This document shows positions 21,953-34,181 of a stretch of 64,000 bases of DNA, piece by piece. Source of the DNA: Siphlonurus alternatus (lineage: Eukaryota > Arthropoda > Insecta > Ephemeroptera > Siphlonuridae); the NCBI GenBank assembly GCA_949825025.1, contig OX463788.1, positions 20,649,799-20,713,798 of the forward strand, written 5' to 3'. The stretch's first letter is position 1. Every line of letters begins with the position of its first letter. The position numbers and the translations under genes are program-made. The notes beneath the pieces are model-generated. The model saw only the letters and a list, made by a program, of their open reading frames with translations, searched no databases and had not been told where the DNA came from.

Positions 21953-22740
21953 CAGAGCGTACTTGAGTAGGAGGCCAAAACCCAGCCGGCGCGATCGTCA
22001 TCTGTCGAGACATTAGCCGTCCGGAATTTAAAAAATAACATGCAATGTAATCGGGAGGAAATATTTTTTTTTAAATATTTACTTGATATTAATGAAGGTG
22101 TGTCTTGTAGTGCGATAATACTTCAATGTAGTCTCCCGTTTGCTAATTATTTTATTTAGTTCATAAATATCATACTTCTTGAGAAATAAGACGGTAAAGT
22201 TAGGGCGGGAACTTGGTTCTATCTTCCAAGCTTTAGTAATGTATCATGACGTCACGAAATATTGAAATTACAAAAGTACTTGAATCAACTTTCATACATT
22301 ATTTTCGATGTAGTAAATAACTTTACTTGATATATACAAAGTATAGAAAATGCAATTAAGTAAAGTGAAAGTCACTCGCTATGAAGAAAGGCTTTCAATG
22401 TTCATATGACGTAATCGCCAGTAAACTGACTTTTATTACTTCGCGCATGCCGGCGCATGCGCAGATGTAACAGAAGTAGCAGAAGTTGGGTTCATAAAAG
22501 TTTAATTTAAGTGTATTAATATTGTTTTTGCGTGAAAAAAAAGGTTGTCCAGTAAGATTAAACTATATTAGAGTTAAACTTGTTTCATTTTGAAAACTCT
22601 AGCATACAGCGTAATTGTCGTAAACCGCGACCAAAGTGAAGTCCTCTCCCATTTGATTACACGCAAACCTGCTGCTCAGTAGGACGGCTATTGAAAAGTG
22701 GGCGCGGTCGTGTTGTGGCCTTCTACTCAAGTTCGCTCTG
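21953..22740. mobile_element. DNA transposon (copy B), uninterrupted
   Basis: Terminal inverted repeats begin CAGAGCGTACTTGAGTAG, with a 7-bp direct repeat CTTTATC outside each end (21946-21952, 22741-22747). The body is the inverted counterpart of copy A at 3709-8426 and carries none of its five insertions. It contains TGACGTCA at 22247 and a GCGCATGC-rich patch near 22443. No protein is encoded. Confidence 0.85.
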
Positions 22741-25509
22741 CTTTATCATAGGACTTTTTTCAGCTATAAATTTTCGAACAAATTTCGGGGGGGGGGGGGG
22801 CTGGATCCCCCTGGATCCGCGCCTGATTCGCAACAGGCTATAACAACAGACACAACAGAGGTCGTCGGGTCAATCGCCATGGTGCAGCATAATATAATTA
22901 TAGGGTCTCTTGTCGCGGTGGTAAAAATGTATGTTTAGAAATTAAAAATTGGCCGCGGTCGTTTTTTTAATTCTTACTTTCAGCACTAGATGTCATCAAA
23001 TAATATAATTTTGCTACAAATACTGAAATAAATCATTTGTAGATGGCAGCAGTAACGTCACTAAGAGAAATTTTATTATTAACGCGCGCATAAATTAAAC
23101 CCTCTCGTTTTTTCACCACTTCAGTCGTTGCTGGTTCCAGCGTTCTGTTTGTTCATTTTAATTTTGGTCTCTGACTGAAGTAGCAAGTTATAACCCTTAA
23201 ACCATTTAGGTAAGAAATACTACATTTAAAAAAGAAAGGTATGTTCATTATAGTTCTTATTATAAATATAAAATATTTTAATTATATATCGATCTCGCCC
23301 ATCCAAAACAGTATATTAATTATATATAATAATAATATAATATTATATAATAATATAAAACAAATTTTATAATTAAATTAATAATTACACAATTTGAAAT
23401 AATATATTTTTATTTTGTGTAAACAACTAGTTATATAGGATAACATTGGTTCACGTCAATATATTACACAAAATAAAAATAAAACTTCATTACATGACAA
23501 TTTTGTTTAATTATCAGTGAAGTTTTAACAAGCACTAATAAAAACATTATAATTTCACTTATTTGAGCAACACATATGTATGAAATGTCATAAAATCAAT
23601 AATTATTAAGGATCGAGCTTAGTAACTTAATTTTCAGCTAAGTTCATGTACTGTATAATATATGCTGATAATATATATTTAATATATATATCATTAATTA
23701 TTATACTAAATATAGTATTTTATTAATATATTGTTGATTGATGAAGTTACCAGCTATAAAGTTCACCAAGTGCAACCTGCACACTACATTATAGCCTGCA
23801 ATTATAGGTCAATATATATATATATAACAAAAATAAACTGCAGTATTTCTTTTTAATTTGCAAACTTTTCAGTTAGCAGACAGTTAGTAATTAATGCTAG
23901 TTGTTGATTTTAAAGTTATTAAATAATCACGACACAATTGCAGACTTAATTCAATCTAAATTAAATACTTTATATTCTAGCTGTAATATGCTATTATAAT
24001 TTATAATCTATAATATAATCAGATCTACTTGTAACTAAACTATTTAGAGGTAGAACAATGTAGACAATACTCTTATTATATACCGTGAAAAGAAAAAGTA
24101 ATGAAATTTGTACGATTGTTTGCTACTATAATACCATTGCAATGTTCAATAATATTAAATAGAAAACTTTCAATTTTGTAGTAATTTTGTTGGATTCAAA
24201 ATTAGTTTTCAAATTTTATTTAAGGAATAATGTCACCGTGGATGCTATTGCTCATCAGTGTTTTGATGGCTAAATGAAAACTTTTTTAGTCCATAAAATA
24301 AAACTTTGTTTCGTTTTTTTTTTTTTAATTTTTTTTTCTTGTACCCACAAACTCGGCCCTCAATAGGAATATAAAACTTTAGCACGACAATAGTTAGAAA
24401 ATGCCTGAAGCCATGTAATTACCCCCGGGTTGTTCAAAAATGTCCACTCCTGAAATTTTCGCAGAATTAGCTGTAGATAAATATGAGAAAAAAAATCACG
24501 TTGATCGAAATTATTTGAATTTTCATGCATGTATACTTTTTGAGACGTGTTTTTAAATTTTGATTTTGATTTTTTTTTTTTTAAAAAATTTGATTGGTAC
24601 AGCTAGGTCCAAAAGTGTAAAAATGTTGGTCTTTGCATGAAGAGACCTAGTTGCTAGCAGTCATGGACAAGTCTACCTAGGATTTTGAGAGTCCTGAAAA
24701 ATATTAATTCAATTATTTCAATTTATAATATATATTTAATGCACGTCCTTATACTGTAGTACGGATCGAAAGTCATATGGAAGCAACAAAACTTTTTTTT
24801 ATTTTAATGATAAGCTGATGGAGCTGGTATTGTTTATTTTATTTTTTTATGTGCTTATTGGCGTCGTTGATCAAGGTAACGCGGCAATATTTTTAGCACA
24901 CCAAAAATCGAAGACATACCCTCTTTTTATTGCGAATGCTGAAAGAATCCTGCAGGTTTGATGGCATTCAAATCTATAACTAAGTAATATGGGTAATTCT
25001 GTAATTTTCGACCAATCATGGTTGCACCAATGTCATATCGGATGTCTCTGAAATTTTTTTAAGGAATAACTTTTTTGAGTATGTAGCTAAAAAAAATCTG
25101 AGTTCCGACGAACACTCTGGGCTGCAGAAAACACAATGAAAACACTTAATTTAATTGTAATTTAATTGATAGGCGATGTAGTTTTGTCAAATATATTTGT
25201 GGGATCGAGACACGTGTCGGCTGTCCGCCCAAGATTTTTGTGTGTGGTTTCTTGGACTTAGACAAAAACCGGGACCGTTCCTTTAAAAGGAAGCAACCGT
25301 GTTCTTTGCCCTGTGACCAAACCTTCGCTTTTTCCTTCCACCCTTGAAAAACTAATAGTCAGGGGAATGAAAAGAAAAATTAGTGAAAATCGCGCGTTAT
25401 TTAGTGAAGAAAGAATGATTTTTTTAAATTTTTTGGGTGATAGAGTTCACCCCAAAGATTATTTTTTTTTGGCGGAGTCAATTGAAAATGACCTTGGTTC
25501 GACCCCCCG

Positions 25510-25522
25510 TGACCTTTGACCC
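25510..25522 (-). promoter_or_regulatory. DR1-type nuclear receptor site
   Basis: The minus strand reads GGGTCAAAGGTCA, two half-sites spaced by one base, the arrangement bound by HNF4 or RXR heterodimers. No neighbouring promoter is evident, so function is unproven. Confidence 0.3.
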
Positions 25523-25707
25523 CACGCTTCTTATTTCTTTTTTCCTGTCTATACTTTTTATTTTTGAGGAAAAACCGGAAAAACATCAAGATCGTAGATT
25601 TTCAAAATGGCGGCTAATTAACTTAATTCATTCATGCATGAATTCTTCGAATTTTCTCTTAATTTTTGATATTTATGATGAAATAAAACCTCGCTTATCT
25701 TACACTA

Positions 25708-25744
25708 AAAATGTACGTGTACGGCCGCCGTACACGTACATTTT
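25708..25744. repeat. Perfect 17-bp-arm hairpin
   Basis: The arm AAAATGTACGTGTACGG and its exact complement are separated by CCG. It is isolated, GC-richer than its flanks, and not part of a recognised element. Confidence 0.9.
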
Positions 25745-26224
25745 ATGGTAGCAAAAATGATTAAGTTAAGTCATTAATTGGACATAGTTAGGCAAATTGT
25801 TGATTTAATTGAGTAGAACCAGGTAACACTGCATGTAAGCCATCTAGTTCAAAAATATTATGAAATAGCTTGAACAAAGTTTAGTTACAAGCTGACACGT
25901 GACTTACAAGTTGTTGGGACCTATCTAAGCTAGAAATTTCTTAAAAGTCCCATGTAGAATAAGGTCAATAATCCGGGTTTGTCCCGGAATCCAAAAATGC
26001 GTGCCTAATTGACGTAGCGTTTTGCAAAATGCATCAATTTGAAGCAACTACTACCATTAATGTAGAAAAAATACTCATTCGTTTTTTCAAATATTTTATC
26101 GCATGAATAATGAACCGTAATGAACTAAAACGCTAATTAGCGTAAAATAAATTTTCAAAATAAAATATCTCTGAAGTTCCTGCGTGCATTGATTTTGAGT
26201 TCATTATCATATTATGAGATCGTT

Positions 26225-26270
26225 TATATATATATATATATATACATATATACACACACACACACACATA
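26225..26270. repeat. (TA)n / (CA)n compound microsatellite
   Basis: A TA run followed by CACACACACACACA and a return to TATA. Confidence 0.9.
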
Positions 26271-26329
26271 TAAGCAAGCCAAAGCTAACACAACAGGTAT
26301 GCTGCAAGTATAATAGAGTGAGGTGATAT

Positions 26330-26500
26330 TTGGAGGGAAGTGACGTCATAAGCGAGTGCTGCTGCTGGTGCAGGGCGGAACCACGGCCGGTCACCGCGAG
26401 TCGTACTATTGTTGACGTGCACCCGCCTATGACCTGCCTCCTCATCCTCCCCCCTGCCCCACCCTGGCTCGCGCAATACTCTCTCCTGCTCTATACTCCA
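26330..26500. promoter_or_regulatory. GC-rich island with CRE, possible promoter
   Basis: A locally GC-rich block in AT-rich DNA, containing TGACGTCA at 26341-26348 and several CG dinucleotides. The nearest plus-strand exons are the two-exon small gene at 28.4 kb and the secreted protein exon at 34.1 kb. Neither link is shown. Open frames here look like by-products of base composition. Confidence 0.3.
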
Positions 26501-26550
26501 GTGCTATCCGACTTCCTCAATAGTCTCACTACTTTACACCATACACTATA

Positions 26551-28140
26551 ATATGTAACTATATTTTGATACAAATAACTTCAAAAGTAATTTATTTAAA
26601 CCTCTATGCACTGCAATGTATACACTCCATTCAAATAAAAGTGTCCGATCCGGCCATGTTAAAGTACAGCCGAATGGTACATTTTTACGTTACGTTTTGC
26701 GTTACCATGTATTTCAAATAAATTGTTATTTTAACAACAAAATTCTTAAATATTCATGTAATATTATTTGCAAAACAAAATAATCTAAAATTCTAACGAG
26801 ACAGTATTTTTCTGGAAAAACATTACCGAGGTCTGAGATGAAACAAAATATAATTATTGCTATAATTTAGAAAAAAAAAAAAAAACTCAACTTGAAGCTA
26901 TAATATGCAAGTCAAATGACATCAATTAATGGCAAGCACAATAAAAACTTGATAGTTTGCATTTTTTTCTTTTTTCATTGGGGCGTTACAAACTAATAGA
27001 AGCATTTTATCTTGGTGGTTTGTAATTTATTCACATGGCCAAACCACTGCCTAATTAAGCAACAAAATTTTGTAAAATTATAATTAACTAATTTTATTTT
27101 TCTGACTTTTCTGGATTTATATTATGACAATTATGCGTTGTCAATGAATTTTTGCGATTAATGTTGTAATAAGTAAAAAGAGCTTATAAATATTTTGACA
27201 TAATATATTATTAAGTAATTTATAGTATGTAGTAATTTTAACACGCAGAAATATTTTATAAAATAAGTAAATTATATAATTTTCCAAACTTAGATTTTAT
27301 TTAGTTATTTAGTTCACTGACATGTGAAATGCTGAGCAATATTGTTTGGTGTACTTATATTAGTTGACAAGGAAGCGATTGATTTTTTTTTTTAATATAA
27401 CTGGTATATAAGCGGCGTCCTACAAGCTGGATTGATTTTTTATCGATAATATAGTCACGAGGTATACCAATTCAGAAGTTCCCCCCCACCCCCCCCCCCC
27501 CCAAAAAAAAAAGTTGTCAAAAATAGGATGAACTTTTCAGTATTTTGAAAATATAGAATATTTATTTTATAACTACACTGAGGAAAAAAATAAAGCTTCA
27601 AATTACTTTGGTATATAATCAAAGCAATTATTTTTAAAATGCAACCGTCTTCTACATAAAATTTTAAAGTTTTGCTGCTTTTTCGCTGCTTAGGTCGGTG
27701 AAAGGTTAAACTTATAAAGTTTTAAAACATTAAAGAAATTTTAATGCAACAAGTACATAATGCTTTAAGACTGAACTCTGTTATTTGTTAGTTATAAAAT
27801 ACATAATCTGGAGACTTAAGTTAAATAATTTAAATTCAATAAATGTAAGTATATAATAAAGTATCGACCTAAATGATACTACAATATCTAATAATTTTGT
27901 ATTTAACATTATATGTGTTGCTCTTGTTTGTTTTTTAACTTACAGCGCTCGATGTATAGCATTTTACAGTTTGAACTTTTAAACAGTTTCTTACTCTCTT
28001 TGCTTCATAGCTTTTAACATTAAAAAACATTAGAATCAAATAAGTAAAAGTTACTTCATAACGCCATAAAATATCAAGTCGTATAATGCTTAAAAAGTTA
28101 AAGAGTACAACATAATATTTAAAGTTACGGAATTCTTACT
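26551..28140. other. AT-rich stretch, nothing recognised
   Basis: Contains A runs (26870), a C run followed by an A run (27480-27511), and loosely recurring TTAAAGTT/AAGTTACT-type words at 27.6-28.1 kb. No exon or element boundary is clear. Confidence 0.45.
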
Positions 28141-28146
28141 TACCAA

Positions 28147-28156
28147 GCGCATGCGC
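28147..28156. promoter_or_regulatory. NRF-1-like site upstream of the small gene
   Basis: GCGCATGCGC followed at once by ACCACATGCGCA, matching the NRF-1 core. It lies about 255 bp before the start codon at 28410, and a GGCCATTT (YY1-like) word follows at about 28221. Such sites mark TATA-less housekeeping promoters in animals. Confidence 0.45.
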
Positions 28157-28409
28157 ACCACATGCGCACAGCGATGACAGTTGGTCAGTCGTTCATCTAT
28201 CTTTGCTTGCCGTGTTTGCGGCCATTTATATTCGACAAGTTATCTACAAACATCGAAGTCATCTTTAGTACTATCTATTTGAACTAAAGATTTTTAGTTA
28301 AATCCATTAATTATTTATCTGTTGTGTCATAAAGTTTAGTGATTTATGTCATATTTTCATTAAAATAATGTGTTTGAAAGTTCAATTTTTTTTTTTTACC
28401 GAAGACAGC

Positions 28410-28451
28410 ATGGCATCCAACTCCCGGAGGGGATCATCTGATGATAAAACT
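28410..28451 (+). CDS. Small two-exon gene, exon 1
   Basis: ATG in a purine-context start (gacagcATGG) opens 14 codons, MASNSRRGSSDDKT, ending at a consensus ACT|GTAAGTATG donor in phase 0. The preceding 250 bases carry NRF-1-like and YY1-like words, consistent with a promoter and 5' UTR. The residues are hydrophilic, with an RRGSS phosphorylation-like site (by sequence only). It could instead be the N terminus of a larger protein if splicing skips the exon at 29347. Confidence 0.6.
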
Positions 28452-28564
28452 GTAAGTATGCTAACATCGGAATCAAACCCTTTTTAAAAGTTTTGTTTTA
28501 TAGTTGTTAAGTATTATTTTTGTTTTAATTTCCACGTTACTACAGTTGCCACTACATACTACAT

Positions 28565-29090
28565 ATGTGGGCAAACCCAACTTCGGCCCTATGGGCAACT
28601 TTGCAAATCTGATCGGTGATTCGGTTCGCATGGGCAAAATAAAATCCGGGAAGGGTGACCCCCCCCCCCAATTTCCCCAACCCCCCAAAAAAATATTTTT
28701 TTTTCACTATCTTGATTGTGGACGACGAAGGGACGGTGAAGTGAAAAAAAAATACCCCCCTCCCCTCCCGGGTCATGGGCAAAGTCAACTTCGGTCCTAT
28801 GGGCATATCTGCAAATCTGATTAGAGATTATTGTTCCGTGGGCAAAAAAAAAAAAAAAAAAAAAAATTGGGGTGGGGGGAAATTTTTCCCACCCCTCCTC
28901 AAATTTTTTTTTTTACTATCTCGATTCAGGACGACAAACTTTTGGTTAAGTGAAAAAAAAATACCCCCCCCCCCTCCCTGGTCATGGGCAAAGTCAACTT
29001 GGGTCCTATGGACAAATCTGCAAATCTGATTAGTGATTAATGTTACATGGGCAAAAAAAAAAAAAAAAGTTTGGGGCGTGGGGAAATTTC
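28565..29090. repeat. Minisatellite of about 225-bp units in the intron
   Basis: Two full units and a partial third, each with CATGGGCAAAGTCAACTTCG, a GGTCCTATGGGCA word, AAATCTGATTAGTGATT, then an A run, a C run and TCACTATCTTGATT. The homopolymers differ in length between units. It lies wholly within the intron of the small gene. Confidence 0.8.
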
Positions 29091-29346
29091 CATGAAAATA
29101 TTATGTGAACTTATTGAATATTATTTAAAATTTTCAAATAATTTTATTCACTGAAAATTAAAATGTGCCTTTTTTTTATTCGTCATAACAAAAGTTTTAT
29201 ATACAGGAAAACTTTTAAACAACGGCATTAAAAAAAATATTTGTGAAGCAGCAACGTATGTCCATAATTTTTCACGCCCCATATTTTTAATAGGAATGAA
29301 ATTGCTATGACAATGTTTTAAAGCATGATTTTAATGTTACTTTCAG

Positions 29347-29403
29347 GTTCCAGGAAACCTGTGCACTGAGCTGCAGCGTCTGCAGAATAGAAGTTCCGTG
29401 TAG
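29347..29403 (+). CDS. Small two-exon gene, exon 2 with stop
   Basis: A CTTTCAG acceptor is followed by 18 codons, VPGNLCTELQRLQNRSSV, and TAG. Joined to exon 1 in phase 0 this gives a 32-residue protein with a short amphipathic Leu-rich stretch (CTELQRLQ). An AATAAA signal lies at 29533-29538, 130 bp after the stop, so the transcript can end here. No family is recognised. A weak alternative donor (TTCC|GTGTAG) at the stop would extend the protein, but its match is poor. Confidence 0.5.
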   Translation, partial: VPGNLCTELQRLQNRSSV

Positions 29404-29532
29404 ATAATGTTTTCATAGTTATTAAATTGTAATTTCAACACATCATGCAACATCATATAATACGCTGCTCTGATGTTATGTTAAATAAGCAAGGTTTATT
29501 ATGTATGCTATTTCTATATGTCCATTTATTTC

Positions 29533-29538
29533 AATAAA
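29533..29538 (+). terminator. Polyadenylation signal of the small gene
   Basis: AATAAA followed by a TTGTATATTGT stretch, 130 bp after the stop codon at 29401. Placement supports a short transcript. Confidence 0.45.
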
Positions 29539-29559
29539 TTGTATATTGTAATCATATTC

Positions 29560-31741
29560 ATTTTTTTCATTGATTAAGTTATGATGTAGTATGTAGTTAT
29601 TATTTTTATGTCTTTATTTATATTTACTATTTTTAAAATAACGATTCCAAATCTGTTGTAACTGTGACTTTTTTTGTAGCAATGTGGAGTTGGATCAATT
29701 TATATACTGACACAAAGCAAAAGCATTGAAGTTTACTTGAAACAGTACTTTAATGCTTTTACTTCATGTTAGTCGATGAATGAATCCAACTGAACAATAT
29801 ATTCATTTATGATTTAAGTTGCTACACATTTGCCATGAAAATAGTAAATATTTAACATGTTAAGTTATTGCATGCATTTGAAAGCAAAAAGATTAACAGG
29901 TAGCTTTCTATTGCTTAAGTAGATAAAATAATATAGTTTACTCTATAATAAGTAATGTAGATATTTCTTGAAAAATAATGGTTTGATACATTGAATCTTA
30001 CCCATTATGTACTTAAAAATAAAAAGTACATTCAATAAAAAGTAAAGTAGTATTCTACTTATAAAGTAATGTTAATACGCTTAAAAACCTAAAGAGTTTA
30101 CAGCTTAACAAAGTAGCACTTGTGACATAAAGCCATAGAGAGCCCGCTGCTTACAATTTTAAGGAGTTACTACTTAGAATTTTATATTTAAAACAGTGAC
30201 ATTCTAGGCATTGCAGCTCATACAATACTACACCGCAGTCGCTAGCATTTTATCTTCTGACTCTTTACTTTCTGATATATTATACAAAGTACATTTCAAT
30301 GTACTCGAGTACTTAACTTTTAAAAGAATTTGGGGCTGGCATAGATCCACCAGTGTTAAACTTTTGATTTCAAAAGTTACTCTTTAACTATTTTTCTCAG
30401 TGTATAAGCTTATTTGATATAATTCACGAAGGACGTGAAGTTATCCATGTTTCTTAATAGTAACTACGTTTAGTATCAACTTAATTACATCAACGGCATT
30501 AAACGCTGTTAGTTAGGAGCCTGGACAATCTTCTGGACAACTCTCTCGTGAATTGCGCCCATCAGCTTCCAAGCCTAAATATTTGTCAGGTTTGTAAGTT
30601 TTGTGACCATATAACTATTAAAAAGTCCACATACTACGCTTATGGAAATGGTCCTTCATGCCAAATCAAAATTAAATGCTTATTTATAAAGTCACTAACT
30701 GTAAATAGTTACTTTTTATTGACTTTGGTGTTTTATGCACGTGATATTATGTTATTTAACATGTGGGAAATATAATAAATAAATATAATAATAATAAAAT
30801 CAGTTGAAAATTTTGCCTAAAAAATCGGGCCCATTTTGACATTTCTTTTCACTTTCTCTTTGAACAAAACTAAAAAAAAAAAAAAAAATACATCGGTACA
30901 AGATATGATAAAAATGTTTCAAATATTTGTACTTCATATTCACTGGTTCACTGCTAATATTTTGATATATTAAATTATATATTATATATAAAACATCAAA
31001 GATTGCAACTTTAAAGCTGGGACACGTTATAACCAACATTATACGCGTATATATCTTATTTTAACTTTTTTGTTACAAATAGCCACTTTAAATTTTGAAA
31101 ATTCAATACATTCAAAATCATGAATTTTTATTATCTTTAAGAAAATCAGGAAAATGAGCATGCCTACAAGTTCAAAATTAGGATGCTCACTAATTTTTCT
31201 GCAAATTTTGTTCCTTCTATTAAAAAGAAATCCAGCTTCTTAGAACGGCACTTGCCAATTACTCACTTATTTTTAACAGCAAGAATCATATTGGTTCTTC
31301 CTCACAAGTTTGCAGCCTTGCACCATTGCAAGGAACTGCAAATTAAAGTCGCCAAGAAATTGTTGCATTAGCAGACACTCAGGTGGCACGCAGCGTTGCT
31401 GCGCGATTCCTGTTGTATATAGCATGCCAGTCGGAATTTAGAACGAGAAAGGAAAGTCTAATCAGGATTCATGGGCAGCACACTTTTATTCTCCACTGAA
31501 ACACGAACTTTCGCTAAAATTGCATCTTCCTATTTCTTTAAAACTTTAACATTAACATTATGAGTGAATGTAATTTGACAAATTCTAATTCTTGTACGTT
31601 TTTAAAAATGTTGCAATTCGGTTGTTTTACGAACGAAAAGGTATCAAACAATGCAGTTCTTCTCTAGGTCATTCTTGTAATGAGTTTATTTTTGTTGAAC
31701 AACATCATTTTATTAATAAGATTAAATCCATGACGTGTAAA

Positions 31742-31815
<74 letters not shown>

Positions 31816-32512
31816 GCAGTGTCACCATTATTTTGTCTCTTTTCAGAAGGTGTAGTTTTTTTATATTAAAATATATTATAATCTGGTGGTCTTTTGCGTT
31901 CACATATTATATAATAATAATATTATATAAAATGCATATATATATATATTTATATATATATATATTATATAGTATAATAAATTCATATTAATTATGTGTT
32001 TTATGACAAATCAACTAGTTAAAATGATATATTTATACAACTAAACAGAACCAGATAATATTATGGTGTGATTGAGATCAATTCAATGCCTTCGTAGCTT
32101 GGATATACGGCGTATGAGACAAATAGATAAATGTAAATGTTTGGGAGCATGCATGTACATTTTCCACTGTTCACTTGTTACGCCGGCTGCCATGGCAAAG
32201 CTAAATACTGTATCCTTAACATAACACCACACGTTGAATTATTTAGATGAAAAATTCAATAATAAATTTTAGAATTAAAAACCTCCAGTAGTATTTCAAT
32301 AGTCACGCTATTGACAAAACTTTGTCTAATGGTCACTCGTCAAACAGACCATTGGAAAAAAAAATTAAAAAAAAGCATTAATTAAATTATATGCTACATT
32401 ATATAAGACATTTTAGGTAAAATAATTTACTTTACGATAAAAATAATTGGTGGACACGAGCTGAATCTTGTTTTTATTTTATTTTACTGTCAGTATGTAT
32501 TTATTTATATTA
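29560..32512. other. AT-rich stretch, nothing recognised
   Basis: Recurring AAAGTA/CTTAAAAA words at 29.9-30.4 kb, an A run near 30872 and TA-rich tracts near 31.93 kb. No supported exon; open frames of up to 106 codons lack motifs. Confidence 0.45.
31744..31809. repeat. (TA)n microsatellite
   Basis: A pure TA run of about 66 bp; open frames reading as alternating Ile/Tyr across it are artefacts. Confidence 0.98.
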
Positions 32513-32516
32513 TGTA

Positions 32517-32634
32517 CACTCGTCGCCTCGGAAAAATTTCCTTTGCAGCCTTGTTAATCACAATGCTATGTAAGAATAACATAAGGCATAATGATTCGAA
32601 GCTGCAAGAAGGAAATTTGCCAAGGCGATGAGTG
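32517..32634. mobile_element. TA-flanked MITE (Tc1/mariner type)
   Basis: Terminal inverted repeats of about 40 bp begin CACTCGTCGCCTCGG and CACTCATCGCCTTGG, with TA outside both ends (32515-32516, 32635-32636). It is 118 bp, non-coding, and unrelated in sequence to the MITE at 16562. Confidence 0.8.
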
Positions 32635-33755
32635 TACATCATAGGATAGGGGCATGGCTATACTGCATACAATATTCAGCTACTTTCTTGTCTTTCATTG
32701 TCGCATGATAAGAATTTTTAGTGAGGAAACCAATTAATTCAACAGGAAAGTCAGACACTTATCAGTTATCAATTCTGGATGGCTGCTTTTGAGCTTTCGA
32801 GCGAGCTGGAGAATTTTCAAATTTATTACTTTTGTGTGGCAATACTTAAATCGTATCTGCAATTTAAGTGTTGAAAATGTAGTTTTGCCTTAAATCTAAA
32901 AGATGCTAAATCAACTGTTGATATTTGCTTTAATTCATTAACATTCATGTATGTGGGCGATATACTCTTTATTTATTTTGTAACATGGAGGTCGTACAAG
33001 ACCTAGATCACATCATATAAGTAACTATCATTAAAAACGTATTTTTAAAAAAATATCAATATTTACAAATTAAGACATCAAGACATCATATTGAAAGGAC
33101 AGCGTATATATCGTGATTACAATATATTATACAGGAAATAAAATTAAACAAGATTGCATGGAATATTATTGAATCCTTGGGGCGGGCGGAAATTAGTCAA
33201 GTCAGCATTCGTTTCACACAAGAAAATTCTGATTTTTTTTTCTTCAGGTGCACGAGAGCACGTTAATTATTAATTAATTTTAACTAATTTCATTTCTATT
33301 ATTACTTACGGTGCACCTGCCTGAAATCCTCAGTCAAATTTGAATTTTATCAAACTGGATAAAATTCAGAATTTAACAACAAGGAATATTGTTAGGGATA
33401 AGAACGTAAGTATAAGATAGAACGCTTATATAATACGCTTACTGAATTTTATACCTTCTATGAATGAGTTGTTTTGTTTATAATTGATATTTTGATTCTT
33501 AAGAAGTGTCTCAGTGGTAAAATGGATTTGTGCCCTGTTGAACCTGGTAGACTGCATGTACAGCATAGGGTGAGGAAGAGAGGACGGTAACCCTTACATT
33601 TTTGTTTTTCCAAAGCCTAATAGCAATGCTTATTCTGACTTATTCAGTCTTTTTATCCACGAGTGGCTAGGATATTTAATAGTGAACCTCTCTCTGACAA
33701 TGTATTAAGTTATTTGTTTATAACTTGTTGATCTAATTATTATTATTTTTTATTA

Positions 33756-33757
<2 letters not shown>

Positions 33758-33826
<69 letters not shown>
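33758..33826. repeat. (TG)n microsatellite
   Basis: About 34 TG units on the plus strand. Confidence 0.98.
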
Positions 33827-33828
<2 letters not shown>

Positions 33829-33899
33829 ATTTTCTTTTTGTTGTTGCTGTTGTCTTATTATTATATATAATTATATATTTTTTAGGTAATTTAAACGGG

Positions 33900-34045
33900 T
33901 AAATGAACACTTACAGTAAATGGACTGCTCAGCAATCTTTTTCATTTGCCCCATGGGCTCTTTTTATTATTTTGACTTGTACATTGTGATATATGTATGT
34001 TTGTGCCCATGAAAGAGATAATAAAATATTAGGTCTAAAAACAGT
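33900..34045 (+). mobile_element. Possible LINE 3' UTR remnant
   Basis: CATTTGCCCCATGGGCTC and GTGCCCATGAAAGAG form an imperfect inverted pair around a T-rich, TTGACTTGTACATTG-containing segment, then ATAATAAAATATT. This is the style of CR1/Jockey-type 3' UTRs. No coding part is seen, so the call is weak. Confidence 0.3.
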
Positions 34046-34109
34046 AATTTTTTACAGTATCGCCGCCATGCAATGATGATAATATTAGTTAGGGTTTCTT
34101 TGGTTTCAG

Positions 34110-34181
34110 AGTGCAGAGCCATGGTCAACCGGCGCTTGAGGGCGCCACCAGTGCTCCTCTACATTATCCTCGCAATCACCG
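34110..34181 (+). CDS. Secreted Cys-rich protein, signal-peptide exon
   Basis: A TTTCAG acceptor (to 34109) and 11 bases of 5' UTR precede ATG at 34121. The 20 complete codons read MVNRRLRAPPVLLYIILAIT, a basic start followed by a hydrophobic core, a standard signal peptide. The exon ends at a perfect G|GTGAGTACG donor leaving one base, which matches the phase of the exon at 61395. A non-coding upstream exon must exist because the exon begins at an acceptor. Confidence 0.8.

Larger units (their letters stand above)
22741..26224. other. AT-rich stretch without recognised genes
   Basis: A G run followed by CTGGATCCGCGCCTG near 22785-22826 looks like the right end of another hAT-like element whose left end I do not find. 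Long AT-rich tracts fill 23.2-24.3 kb. Around 25.2-25.75 kb are open frames of up to 104 codons with no domain, a nuclear-receptor-like site and a perfect hairpin (listed separately). Confidence 0.45.

Noticed and set aside
25313..25751. Overlapping frames of 68 and 104 codons
   Set aside because: No domain, no splice context, and low-complexity Phe/Leu runs from T-rich DNA.
26224..26551. Several overlapping frames of 63-73 codons in the GC-rich island
   Set aside because: Frames overlap on both strands, include microsatellite translation and have no splice or start support; kept only as a possible promoter patch.
31592..31903. Frames ending or passing through Ile/Tyr repeats
   Set aside because: Direct translation of the (TA)n microsatellite.
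33500..33600. GTCTCAGTGGTAAAATGG, a tRNA A-box-like word
   Set aside because: No B box at the expected distance and no cloverleaf; treated as chance.
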